The translations under genes and the position numbers were made by a program. This document shows positions 17,033 through 25,124 of a stretch of DNA of 64,000 nt, piece after piece; the stretch's first letter is position 1; every line of letters starts with the position of its first letter. This stretch comes from BOG-938 sp048498155. Its GTDB lineage: Bacteria; Pseudomonadota; Alphaproteobacteria; Caulobacterales; Caulobacteraceae. The notes beneath the pieces were generated by a model. That model had not been told where the DNA came from and did no database searches. It worked only from the letters and a program-made list of their open reading frames with translations. The stretch covers positions 62,001 to 126,000 of the forward strand of contig JBEHYN010000002.1 in NCBI GenBank assembly GCA_048498155.1, in the 5' to 3' direction.

Positions 17033-18439
17033 ATGAGCATAGCTGTTTCTGCTGATGTGATCGCGCGACTCAAGGCTTTGTTGGGTGATGGCGGCTTTAG
17101 CCAGGACCCGGCGCGTCTTGCGCCAAAGCTGCTGGAGTGGCGCGACCGTTGGTCGGGTCAAACGCCGCTGTTGGTTCTGCCCAAGTCCACCGCCGAGGTC
17201 GCTGCCGTGGTGGAAGTCTGCGCTCAGGCCGGCGCGGCGATCACGCCTCAGGGTGGAAACACCGGCCTGGTTGGGGGCCAAATCCCGCGCGGGGAAATTC
17301 TTCTGTCGCTCGACCGGATGCGGGCCATCCGCCATATCGATCCGTTCGACGACGCCATGACGGTGGAGGCCGGCGCGCCGCTGATTTCAGTGCAGCACGC
17401 CGCCCAGAACGCCGGTCGGCTGTTTCCTCTGAGCTTGGCCTCGGAAGGCACCGCCACCGTCGGCGGGCTGGTTTCCACCAATGCGGGCGGAACGGCGGTG
17501 CTGCGCTATGGCAACATGCGTGAATTGGTGCTGGGGATCGAGGCGGTCCTCCCCAACGGCCAAGTGTTTTCCGGCCTGAAGTCCTTGCGCAAGGATAACA
17601 CCGGCTACGACCTTAAGCAGCTCCTGATCGGCGCCGAAGGCACCTTGGGCGTGGTGACGGCGGCCACGCTGAAGCTGTTTCCCATACCGATCTCCCGCGC
17701 CACCGCCATGGCGGGGGTGCGCACGCCCGCCGATGCGGTGGCTCTGCTGGCGCGCGCCAAGCAGGAAAGCGCGGGAGGCATTGAGGCCTTCGAACTGATG
17801 AGCCGAATGGGGGTGGACTTTGCCCTGCGCCATATCCCGGGCTTGCGCGAGCCGTTGGCGCAGCCACACCTGTGGTACGTATTGATCGAGGCGATCAGCA
17901 GCGAGCCGGCCGGCGCGGACGCGGCTCTAGAGCGTCTGCTGGCGTGGGCGCTGGAGACGGGCCTAGCGCAAGACGCAGCCATCGCCCAGAGCCAGGGTCA
18001 GGCCAAGGCGTTTTGGCGGCTGCGAGAGGACCAGTCGGCGGCGCAGAAGCCGGAGGGCCTGTCGTGGAAGCACGACGTCTCGGTTCCCGTGTCCAAGGTG
18101 GCCGAGTTAATCGAGCGGGCAGGGACCGAGATCGGGCGGCGTTGGCCCGGCGCGCGCATCGCCGCCTTTGGCCACGTCGGCGACGGCAACATCCACTATA
18201 ACATCTCTGAGCCGCAGGGCGGCGATCCAGCATTTGAGGCAGGCCGCGAGGCGTGCGCGCGGCTGGTGCACGACCTCGTAGACGAACTGGGCGGCTCGAT
18301 CTCGGCCGAGCATGGCCTGGGCGTGATGAAGAGCGAGGACGCGCTGCGCTACAAGTCCGCAGCGGAAGTGGAGGCCATGCGGGCCGTTCGCCAAGCGCTC
18401 GATCCCAAGCGGATCATGAATCCGAGAGTGCTGTTCTAG
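17033..18439 (+). CDS. FAD-linked oxidase, D-2-hydroxyacid dehydrogenase type
   Basis: A flavoprotein of the GlcD / D-lactate / D-2-hydroxyglutarate dehydrogenase group, about 468 residues. The PCMH FAD domain is visible in PQGGNTGLVGGQIPRGE, ASEGTATVGGLVSTNAGG and LIGAEGTLGVVTAATLKLFP. The C-terminal half ends in the family motifs FGHVGDGNIHYNI and SAEHGLGVMKSE. Candidates are D-2-hydroxyglutarate or D-lactate dehydrogenase; the sequence alone does not decide. I chose ATG 17033 because AAGGTGG lies 6-7 bp before it; an ATG at 17024 is in frame. It is 24 bp after tsaC. Confidence 0.92.
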   Translation: MSIAVSADVIARLKALLGDGGFSQDPARLAPKLLEWRDRWSGQTPLLVLPKSTAEVAAVVEVCAQAGAAITPQGGNTGLVGGQIPRGEILLSLDRMRAIRHIDPFDDAMTVEAGAPLISVQHAAQNAGRLFPLSLASEGTATVGGLVSTNAGGTAVLRYGNMRELVLGIEAVLPNGQVFSGLKSLRKDNTGYDLKQLLIGAEGTLGVVTAATLKLFPIPISRATAMAGVRTPADAVALLARAKQESAGGIEAFELMSRMGVDFALRHIPGLREPLAQPHLWYVLIEAISSEPAGADAALERLLAWALETGLAQDAAIAQSQGQAKAFWRLREDQSAAQKPEGLSWKHDVSVPVSKVAELIERAGTEIGRRWPGARIAAFGHVGDGNIHYNISEPQGGDPAFEAGREACARLVHDLVDELGGSISAEHGLGVMKSEDALRYKSAAEVEAMRAVRQALDPKRIMNPRVLF

Positions 18440-18502
18440 CGGGCGCATTATTGACGCCGCCCGTCTTGCTCAAGCGAGGTCCGGAGGTCATGGTCCAGCC
18501 TC

Positions 18503-19285
18503 ATGCTGCTGATTATTTCGCCTGCAAAGTCCTTGGATTTCTCGCCGCCCGCGCCTGGCGTCCCAGCCAGCGCGCCGATGATGGCGGCCGACACCGCCGA
18601 GCTGGCCAAGGCCACACGCAAGCTGAAGGCGCGCGACCTGAAGCGGCTGATGTCGATTTCCGACACCCTGGCTCTTTTGAACTATGAGCGGTTTCAGGCC
18701 TTCGATCCGCACAGTGAGGACGGAGTGCAGGCCGCCATGGCTTTCAACGGCGACGTCTACACGGGTCTGCAGGCGCGCACTCTGGACAAGGCCGCGCTGA
18801 ACTGGGCGCAGGGGCATTTGCGCATTCTGTCGGGGCTATACGGCTTGCTGCGTCCGCTGGACGTAATCCAACCTTATCGCCTGGAGATGGGCGTGCGCTT
18901 GAAGACTCGGCGAGGCCAAAGCCTTTACGACTTCTGGGGGCCGCGTATCGCTGCGCAGCTGAATGCTGCCGCCGAAGGCCATGCCGATCCCACCCTGATC
19001 AATCTGGCCAGCCAGGAATATTTCGCTTCGGTAAGGCAAGACGCGCTGACGATTCCGCTGCTGACCTGCCAGTTTAAGGAGTTGAAGGATGGGGAGGCCA
19101 AGATTGTCAGTTTCTTCGCCAAGAAGGCGCGGGGGCTGATGGCGCGTTACGCCATTGAAGGGCGGCTGGACCGTCCTGACGGTCTCAAGGACTTTGCAGC
19201 CGAGGGCTATGGGTTTGACGCCAAACGCTCCAATGACCGGGAATGGGTGTTTGTCCGGCCGGCCGTGAGCCCAAAGGGCGCTTAA
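18503..19285 (+). CDS. yaaA: Peroxide stress protein YaaA
   Basis: 260 residues of the YaaA (DUF328) family. In E. coli YaaA limits free intracellular iron during H2O2 stress. Diagnostic segments are the N-terminus MLLIISPAKSLDF, YERFQAFD, AMAFNGDVYTGLQA, LRILSGLYGLLRPLDVIQPYR-like and NLASQEYF, then the C-terminal DFAAEGYGFD. Its start is preceded by a 63-bp gap after the FAD oxidase. Length is normal for the family. Given the peroxiredoxin 3 kb upstream, this stretch holds two unlinked peroxide-defence genes. Confidence 0.95.
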   Translation: MLLIISPAKSLDFSPPAPGVPASAPMMAADTAELAKATRKLKARDLKRLMSISDTLALLNYERFQAFDPHSEDGVQAAMAFNGDVYTGLQARTLDKAALNWAQGHLRILSGLYGLLRPLDVIQPYRLEMGVRLKTRRGQSLYDFWGPRIAAQLNAAAEGHADPTLINLASQEYFASVRQDALTIPLLTCQFKELKDGEAKIVSFFAKKARGLMARYAIEGRLDRPDGLKDFAAEGYGFDAKRSNDREWVFVRPAVSPKGA

Positions 19286-19347
19286 CGCCTCGCCTCCGCC
19301 GCGCGACGGGTTTATGCTGCGTCGCAACATCAGAAGGAGCTCAGGTC

Positions 19348-20145
19348 ATGACCCAAAATGCGGACTTGAAGGGGCGCGTCTCACTGGTCACCGGATCAAC
19401 CAGCGGCATCGGCATGGCCATGGCGCGGGCCCTGGCAGGCCAGGGGTCCAACATCGTGATCAACGGCTTGGGCGATCCGGAGGCCATAGAGAAGGAGCGA
19501 GCGAGCTTTTCCGCCGAGTTCGGGGTTGAGGTTCGCTATCACGGCGCGGACATGACCCAGCCCGATCAGATCGCTGACATGATCGCTTTTGCGGAGCGCG
19601 AGTTGGGTCGGCTGGATCTGGTCCTGAACAACGCCGGGGTGCAGTTCGTCTCGCCGATCGAGGACTTTCCCTTGGAGAAGTGGAACCAAATCATCGCCAT
19701 CAACCTCTCCTCGGCGTTCCACACCATCCGCGCCTGCGTGCCCATCATGAAGGCCCAGGGCCGTGGCCGAATCGTCAATCTAGCCTCCGCGCACGCCCTG
19801 GTCGCCTCGCCGTTCAAGTCGGCCTATGTCGCGGCTAAGCACGGAATTTTGGGCCTTACCAAGACGGTGGCCTTGGAAGTAGCCACCTTCAACATCACCT
19901 GCAACGCCATCTGTCCGGGCTATGTGAAGACGCCCCTGGTGGACGCCCAGATCGCCGATCAGGCCAAGGCGCGCGGCATGACGCCCGAAGCGGTGATGCG
20001 TGACGTGATCTTGGACGCGCAGCCCACCAAGAAGTTCGTCGAATATGATCAGATCGCCGGCCTTCTGCTCTATCTGGCGTCGGATGCAGGCGCGTCGGTG
20101 AACGGCGCGGGCCTTGCCATCGACGGCGGCTGGACGGCTCAGTAG
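19348..20145 (+). CDS. bdhA: 3-hydroxybutyrate dehydrogenase (SDR family)
   Basis: A 265-residue short-chain dehydrogenase that oxidises D-3-hydroxybutyrate to acetoacetate with NAD, a step in polyhydroxybutyrate use. The Rossmann motif is TGSTSGIGMAMARAL, with NNAGVQFVSPIEDFP, and the catalytic S/Y/K is in NLASAHALVASPFKSAYVAAKHG. INGLGDPEAIEKER after the nucleotide motif and the C-terminus IDGGWTAQ are typical of hydroxybutyrate dehydrogenases rather than generic SDRs. ATG 19348 has AAGGAGCTC 5-10 bp before it. A phasin gene at 59.8 kb agrees with PHB storage in this organism. Confidence 0.92.
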   Translation: MTQNADLKGRVSLVTGSTSGIGMAMARALAGQGSNIVINGLGDPEAIEKERASFSAEFGVEVRYHGADMTQPDQIADMIAFAERELGRLDLVLNNAGVQFVSPIEDFPLEKWNQIIAINLSSAFHTIRACVPIMKAQGRGRIVNLASAHALVASPFKSAYVAAKHGILGLTKTVALEVATFNITCNAICPGYVKTPLVDAQIADQAKARGMTPEAVMRDVILDAQPTKKFVEYDQIAGLLLYLASDAGASVNGAGLAIDGGWTAQ

Positions 20146-20165
20146 CCGCCGGCAGAGGATCCAAC

Positions 20166-21206
20166 TTGGCGTTGTTACGCAAAGCCTCAAAACCTGATGG
20201 GCCTAAAGCCATCAGCCTAGCCCTGCAGGGCGGCGGCGCGCACGGCGCGTTCGAATGGGGCGTGATCGACCGACTGCTGGAAATAAGCGCCATCGAAATC
20301 AAGGCTATATCGGCGGCGTCGGCCGGGGCGATGAACGCTGTGGCGGTCACCGCCGGCCTGCTCGAGGGCGGCCCGGATGGCGCGCGTGCGAGGCTGGAAA
20401 AGTTCTGGAAGGCGGTCAGTCAGAGCGGAGGGGGCGCGTTTCTCGGTGGCAACTTCATGGGCTCGTTCGGCGCCAACTGGATGGAAAACAATCCGGCCTA
20501 TCGCTACCTGGAATCCTTATCCGCGACGGTCTCGCCCTACGATTTCAACCCGCTGAATTACAATCCCCTGCAGGACATTCTGCGCAAGCAGATCGACTTC
20601 AAGGCGATCCGGGAAAATTCACCCGTGGAGCTGTTCATCAGCGCCACGGCCGTACGCACCTGCCAGGCCAAGGTGTTCCGCGCGACGGAGTTGACGCCCG
20701 AACATGTTATGGCCTCGGCCTGCCTGCCTGCGGTGTTTCAGGCCGTCCAGATTGACGGGGAGGCCTATTGGGACGGTGGATATCTGGCTAATCCACCGAT
20801 CTGGCCACTGGCCGAATGCAAGGCGCGCGACGTTCTGCTGGTCCTGCTCAATCCCTTCGTTAGCAAGACGACGCCCAAGACCGCCTCCGATATCGCCGAC
20901 CGCATCGATGAAATTGCCTTCAACGCGCCGTTGGTGGCGGAATTACGTGTGATCGGGCACGTCCATTCCCTGATCAAGAAGGGAGTGCTGAGGACCGGTC
21001 CGGGCTATCAGCTGCTGCGTTTCCATTCCATCGATGCGGATGGGCGCTTGAGCGATCTGCGGTTGTCGAGCAAGTTCAACGTCGACTGGGCCTTTCTGAA
21101 TGACCTGAAGAAACGTGGCCGGCTCGCGGCGGATGAATGGATGAAGACCGACTTTCCGGCCGTGGGCGAACATTCCAGCCTGGACCTCGGCAAGGCGCTT
21201 TTGTGA
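20166..21206 (+). CDS. Patatin-like phospholipase
   Basis: A 346-residue serine hydrolase with the patatin Ser-Asp dyad. The oxyanion motif is LQGGGAHGAFEWGV, the nucleophile is in SAASAGAMNAV (variant GxSxG), and the catalytic Asp is in YWDGGYLANPP. It resembles the patatin proteins found near hydroxybutyrate dehydrogenase (phaZ-bdhA neighbourhoods) in other bacteria, so a lipid or PHB-related substrate is possible. I take TTG 20166 as the start, with AGAGGA 7 bp before it; no ATG precedes the conserved motif. The stop overlaps the GTG of the Nudix gene. Confidence 0.9.
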   Translation: MALLRKASKPDGPKAISLALQGGGAHGAFEWGVIDRLLEISAIEIKAISAASAGAMNAVAVTAGLLEGGPDGARARLEKFWKAVSQSGGGAFLGGNFMGSFGANWMENNPAYRYLESLSATVSPYDFNPLNYNPLQDILRKQIDFKAIRENSPVELFISATAVRTCQAKVFRATELTPEHVMASACLPAVFQAVQIDGEAYWDGGYLANPPIWPLAECKARDVLLVLLNPFVSKTTPKTASDIADRIDEIAFNAPLVAELRVIGHVHSLIKKGVLRTGPGYQLLRFHSIDADGRLSDLRLSSKFNVDWAFLNDLKKRGRLAADEWMKTDFPAVGEHSSLDLGKALL

Positions 21207-21628
21207 GCTCGCCGGTCCCCGCTGCAGGCGTGGTTTGTTTTCGCGACGACTCGGTCTTGCTGGTCCGGCGCGGCACGCCGCCCAGGCTGGGCGAATGGAG
21301 TCTGCCCGGCGGCCGGATCGAGTGGGGCGAGGAGGCCTCGGCGGCGGCGCTGCGTGAATTGCAGGAGGAAACCGGCGTTGAGGCGCAGTTGCTCGGCTTG
21401 ATCGATGTCGTCGATGGAATGTTCCTGGACGACGCGGGCGCATGCCAGCGGCACTATGTTCTGATCGACTACGCCGCTCAATGGCGCTCGGGCGAGCCGG
21501 TGGCCGGGGATGACGCGGCGGAGGCCAGGTTCTGGCCGCTGGAGGAGGCCGTGGCTATGGTGGCGTGGAGCCAGACCAAGCGGGTGATCCGCGAGGCGTG
21601 GGACCGGTTTGCAGGAGGACCAAGGTGA
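21203..21628 (+). CDS. Nudix hydrolase
   Basis: A 141-residue Nudix hydrolase. The full Nudix box is present between residues 38 and 60: GGRIEWGEEASAAALRELQ followed by EETG (GX5EX7REUXEEXGU). The substrate is probably a nucleoside diphosphate derivative such as ADP-ribose, but this cannot be read from the sequence. It starts at GTG 21203 overlapping the patatin stop (GTGA) and its own stop overlaps the next GTG, so patatin, Nudix and the secreted protein form a translationally coupled trio. Confidence 0.9.
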   Translation: MSSPVPAAGVVCFRDDSVLLVRRGTPPRLGEWSLPGGRIEWGEEASAAALRELQEETGVEAQLLGLIDVVDGMFLDDAGACQRHYVLIDYAAQWRSGEPVAGDDAAEARFWPLEEAVAMVAWSQTKRVIREAWDRFAGGPR

Positions 21629-21984
21629 GACGGCTTGTGGGGTTAGTCCTGGTTGCGGGCATGGCGACGGCCGCTTGGGGGCAGGACCGGACTCCGGCGC
21701 AGCGGCAGACCCTGAACGAGCTGGCCCATGTGTTGGGCCAGAGTCACGCGTTGCGCCAAGCCTGCGAGGGGGCGAGCGACCAATACTGGCGCCAGCGCAT
21801 GAGCCAACTGTTACAGGCGGAGGCGCCGGATCAAACCTTCGATCGCGCCCTCAGGGAGGCCTTCAATACCGGCTACGCCGCCGCTCAAGCGCAGTTTCAG
21901 GCCTGTGACGCAAAAAGTCGGGGCGAGGCGGCGCAGATCGCGCGGCGCGGCGCGGCTTTGGCCGAGACGGCCGGAGGGCTGTGA
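21625..21984 (+). CDS. Secreted TIGR02301-like protein
   Basis: A 119-residue protein with a signal peptide (VRRLVGLVLVAGMATAAWGQ) and a helical domain containing two cysteines (QACEGASDQYWRQRM and QFQACDAKSR). It matches my memory of the TIGR02301 family, small alphaproteobacterial periplasmic proteins of unknown function usually found after a Nudix gene. GTG 21625 overlaps the Nudix stop. The gene converges with mutY, leaving 16 bp between stops. Confidence 0.8.
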   Translation: MRRLVGLVLVAGMATAAWGQDRTPAQRQTLNELAHVLGQSHALRQACEGASDQYWRQRMSQLLQAEAPDQTFDRALREAFNTGYAAAQAQFQACDAKSRGEAAQIARRGAALAETAGGL

Positions 21985-22000
21985 TTCAACTCACGCCCGC

Positions 22001-23038
22001 CTAAAGACTCGCCCGCAAGGCCTTCAGAAACACGCTCGGCATGCCCGCTGCGGCGTCGTCCAGGGATGTCCAGATCAGACCATGCTCGCCGGGCGGCGCA
22101 TTGGCCTTCAACACATCCAATGTCAGGGAGAAGTGGGTAAAGACGTGCTCGATTTGGCCGGCCGGCCGCCAGTCAGCCGGGAAGGGTTCGGACGGCGTTG
22201 GGCTGCGGGGGGTGGCGACCCACTCGGTGCTCGGCAAGGCGAGCATGCCGCCGAGCAAGCCCCTATCCGGCCGCCGCACCAGGCCGACCTTTGCGCCGCG
22301 TAGCCCTATGAAGGCCGTGCCATAGCGATGTGGACGCTGAGCCTTGGGCGTGCGGCGTGGATAGATTTGCGGCGACCCTCCCGCTCGAGCGGCGCAGACC
22401 GGGGCGAGGGGGCAGCGATCGCACAAGGGCGCCTTGGGCCGGCAGACGACGGCGCCCAGATCCATTAGGGCCTGAGCCCAGTCACCTGGCCGGTCTGTTC
22501 CGATCAATTCGCCGGCAAGCGCCTTAAGCTCGGGCTTCGCCGCCGGCAACGGGGTGTCAACGGCGTGCAAGCGCGCGATCACCCGCTCGACATTGCCGTC
22601 CACTACATTGGCAGGTCGGTCGAAGGCGATGGCTGCAACGGCCGCAGCAGTATAGGCGCCGACACCGGGCAGATCGCGCAAGGCCGCTTCGGTATTCGGG
22701 AATATTCCACCATGACCGGCGGCGACGGCGCGGGCGCAGGCGAGCAGGTTTCGGGCGCGAGCGTAGTAACCAAGGCCCGCCCACGCCGCCATCACCTCGC
22801 CGTCCTCGGCGGCGGCCAGGGCGCAAACCGTGGGCCAGCGCTGGGTGAAGGCCAGGAAATAGGGCGCTGCATGGGGGACCGTGGTCTGCTGCAGCATGAT
22901 CTCCGACAGCCATACGCTGTAAGGATCGGGCTTCAGCCCTTGAGTGGCGTCGCGCGGCCCGATGCGCCAGGGCAAGGCGCGAGCGTTGGCGTCGTACCAG
23001 GCGAGCAGGGCGGAGCGAACTGTAGGGACGTCGAGCAC
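22001..23038 (-). CDS. mutY: A/G-specific adenine glycosylase
   Basis: Removes adenine mispaired with 8-oxoguanine. 345 residues. The catalytic Glu region is LSEIMLQQTTV, and the helix-hairpin-helix is LPGVGAYTAAAVAAIAF with the catalytic Asp in NVVDGNVERV. The 4Fe-4S loop is CRPKAPLCDRCPLAPVC (C-x6-C-x2-C-x5-C). The C-terminal Nudix-like domain that recognises 8-oxoG is present (HVFTHFSLTLDV). It is divergent from the DciA-like gene with 76 bp between the starts. Confidence 0.96.
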   Translation of the reverse strand: MLDVPTVRSALLAWYDANARALPWRIGPRDATQGLKPDPYSVWLSEIMLQQTTVPHAAPYFLAFTQRWPTVCALAAAEDGEVMAAWAGLGYYARARNLLACARAVAAGHGGIFPNTEAALRDLPGVGAYTAAAVAAIAFDRPANVVDGNVERVIARLHAVDTPLPAAKPELKALAGELIGTDRPGDWAQALMDLGAVVCRPKAPLCDRCPLAPVCAARAGGSPQIYPRRTPKAQRPHRYGTAFIGLRGAKVGLVRRPDRGLLGGMLALPSTEWVATPRSPTPSEPFPADWRPAGQIEHVFTHFSLTLDVLKANAPPGEHGLIWTSLDDAAAGMPSVFLKALRASL

Positions 23039-23114
23039 CCCTCGGTTTTAACCGCGCCGGCCGTGAAATCCATCAGCCCTTTTTGCGCCCATCATTCCTG
23101 CTCTATGATGACCC

Positions 23115-23675
23115 ATGCCCAGCCGTCGCCTGCCCACTGCACAGGAAGCCCAGCGCATTCTCGCCGAGCGCCGCACGCGGCCCGCTTGGCGGGCTAGCCC
23201 GACGGCCGGCAAGAGTCTGGGCAAGCTTATCAAGACCCTGGAGGACCGGTTCGGCCAGGGCGGTCCGGACGTGTTGCGGGCGCGTTGGCGGGAAATCGCC
23301 GGTGAGCATCTGAGCGCGCGCACCGAGCCGGTCAAACTGGTGCGCGGTCGCACAGGCGGGGCCGCGACTCTGGAGATCAAGGTCGAAGGACCGGCCGCCG
23401 CCCTGATCCAGCATCAGGCGCCGCAAATCTTGGCCCGGGTGAACCTGTTTCTGGGGTCAGGGGCTGTGGCTAAGCTGCGTATTGTTCAGGGCAAGGTCAC
23501 GCCGCCGTCCAGCGGCCTGCTGCCCGCCCGCAGCCGCCGCCTGAGGAACCAGCCGCTCGACGCGGCGGCGGAGGCGCAGTTGCAACAGGGCCTGTCAGGT
23601 GCGCCGGACAGTCCACTGCGTAAATCACTGCTCAAGTTGGGGAGGGAAGTTATGCGCCGACACGCCGATGATTGA
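23115..23675 (+). CDS. DUF721 / DciA-like protein
   Basis: A 186-residue protein with a DUF721 domain. DciA is the ancestral loader of the replicative helicase DnaB in bacteria lacking DnaC, so a replication role is plausible; alphaproteobacterial DUF721 proteins next to dsbA and smc are common. The domain is LGKLIKTLEDRFG, WREIAGEHLSARTEPVKL and TLEIKVEGPAAALIQHQAPQILARVN. The C-terminal 60 residues are low-complexity and charged. It begins the DciA-DsbA-DsbA-SMC group. Confidence 0.85.
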   Translation: MPSRRLPTAQEAQRILAERRTRPAWRASPTAGKSLGKLIKTLEDRFGQGGPDVLRARWREIAGEHLSARTEPVKLVRGRTGGAATLEIKVEGPAAALIQHQAPQILARVNLFLGSGAVAKLRIVQGKVTPPSSGLLPARSRRLRNQPLDAAAEAQLQQGLSGAPDSPLRKSLLKLGREVMRRHADD

Positions 23676-23733
23676 CGCCGCGAACGCCGCCCCCTATGGC
23701 GCAGATCTTCCTTGCTCGCCCTCGGTGGTCTTG

Positions 23734-24357
23734 ATGCCCTTGATCCGCGGTTTTGGCATGGCCCTGGCGGCCCTGGCCCTGGTCTGTCAGCCCGCGACGG
23801 CTGCACCCAAGGCTTTCATGGGGACTGAGGTCTCGATGGGCTCGCCAAACGCCCCGATCACGGTGATTGAATATGGATCGGACGCCTGCTCGCACTGCGC
23901 GCGGTTCAACAATGAGGTCTTTCCCCAGTTCAAGGCCAAGTACGTCGACACGGGCAAGGTGCGCTATGTTTTCCGCGAATATCTGACCCAGCCTGCGGCG
24001 TTTGCCGCCGCCGGGTTCCTGATGGCGCGCTGCGTCGGACAGGACAAATATCTGGCGGTGCTGGACGACGTTTTCCACGCGCAGGACAAGATTTATGAGA
24101 GCCAGAAGCTGCTGGAGGGACTGCAGGCTATCGGCGCCAAGTACGGCCTGTCGAAAGCTAATTTCGACGCCTGTGTTCGTGACCCCCAGTCTAATAAAGC
24201 CCTGACGGCCCGGCATATGGCGGCGGACGCCGCGGGCGTAGGCGGAACGCCGACCTTTCTGATCAAAAAGGAGCGGCTGGAGGGCGAGGTAACCCTGGGC
24301 GATCTAATGTTGGTCATCGAGCCCATGCTCGCCGCCATGTCCGTCAACCACCCTTAA
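23734..24357 (+). CDS. DsbA-family thiol:disulfide protein, copy 1
   Basis: A periplasmic thioredoxin-fold oxidoreductase, 207 residues with a signal peptide (MPLIRGFGMALAALALVCQP). The active site is DACSHCARFNNEVFP (CSHC) and the cis-proline loop is GVGGTPTFLI. It belongs to the DsbA/DsbG-like group with the segment YVFREYLTQPAAFAAAGFLMARC. I start at ATG 23734, directly before the signal peptide; an ATG at 23668 overlaps the DciA end and is possible. It is paralogous to the next gene, with about half the residues visibly identical. Confidence 0.88.
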   Translation: MPLIRGFGMALAALALVCQPATAAPKAFMGTEVSMGSPNAPITVIEYGSDACSHCARFNNEVFPQFKAKYVDTGKVRYVFREYLTQPAAFAAAGFLMARCVGQDKYLAVLDDVFHAQDKIYESQKLLEGLQAIGAKYGLSKANFDACVRDPQSNKALTARHMAADAAGVGGTPTFLIKKERLEGEVTLGDLMLVIEPMLAAMSVNHP

Positions 24358-24495
24358 GCCCGCCAGCGCGGGATTGACGCGATTGACAAAGGCGCCCTGG
24401 CCGGGTTCCTGCGTGTGCGACCCTGGCTGTTAGCAAATGCAGCGGCAGCGAGGGAATCGCGCTTAAATCATCGACCTGAATTCAGGAAAACCGCC

Positions 24496-25110
24496 ATGGG
24501 CCGTTTCAGCCGCCTAACCTTGTCCGTCATCGCTGTTGTGGCCGTGGGCCTTGCCGCTTGCAGCAAGGGTGGGGGCGGGTTTGTGACCGATAACGAAATG
24601 ACCCTGGGCAATCCCAACGCCAAGGTCACAGTCATCGAATACGCGTCGGCCTCTTGCCCGCACTGCGCCCGGTTCAACAATGAGGTGTTTCCGGCGTTCA
24701 AGACCAAATACATCGACTCGGGCAAGGTGCACTATGTGTTCCGCGAATACCTGACTCCGCCCGTGGAATTCGCCGCCGCAGGATTTCTGACCGCGCGCTG
24801 CGCCGGAAAAGACAAGTATTTCAGCGTTTTGGATGCGATTTACCGCGGCCAGACGCAGATTTATCAGAGCGGCGACCTGCGCGCCGGCTTGCTGCACATC
24901 GCGCAGTCCGCCGGCATCACCGAGCAGCATTTCAACGACTGCATATCGAACGCCAACGCCCTGGCGGCCCTGAAGGCCCGGGTAGAGAAGGCGCAGACAG
25001 ACGATCATATCGACGGCACGCCGACATTCATCATCAACGGCAAGCAATCGGGATCGGGTGAAATGAGCCTGCCGCAACTGGACACCGCCATCCATGCGGC
25101 CGGCGGCTAG
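24496..25110 (+). CDS. DsbA-family thiol:disulfide lipoprotein, copy 2
   Basis: 204 residues. The lipobox GLAAC (Cys near residue 22) predicts a lipid-anchored periplasmic protein, unlike copy 1. The active site is SASCPHCARFNNEVFP (CPHC), closer to classical DsbA, and the cis-proline loop is DGTPTFIING. It aligns along its length with copy 1, so the pair is a tandem duplication. A TTGACA at 24383 could be part of its own promoter in the 138-bp gap. It ends 14 bp before smc. Confidence 0.9.
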   Translation: MGRFSRLTLSVIAVVAVGLAACSKGGGGFVTDNEMTLGNPNAKVTVIEYASASCPHCARFNNEVFPAFKTKYIDSGKVHYVFREYLTPPVEFAAAGFLTARCAGKDKYFSVLDAIYRGQTQIYQSGDLRAGLLHIAQSAGITEQHFNDCISNANALAALKARVEKAQTDDHIDGTPTFIINGKQSGSGEMSLPQLDTAIHAAGG

Positions 25111-25124
25111 AGCCGTCTGCGCCG

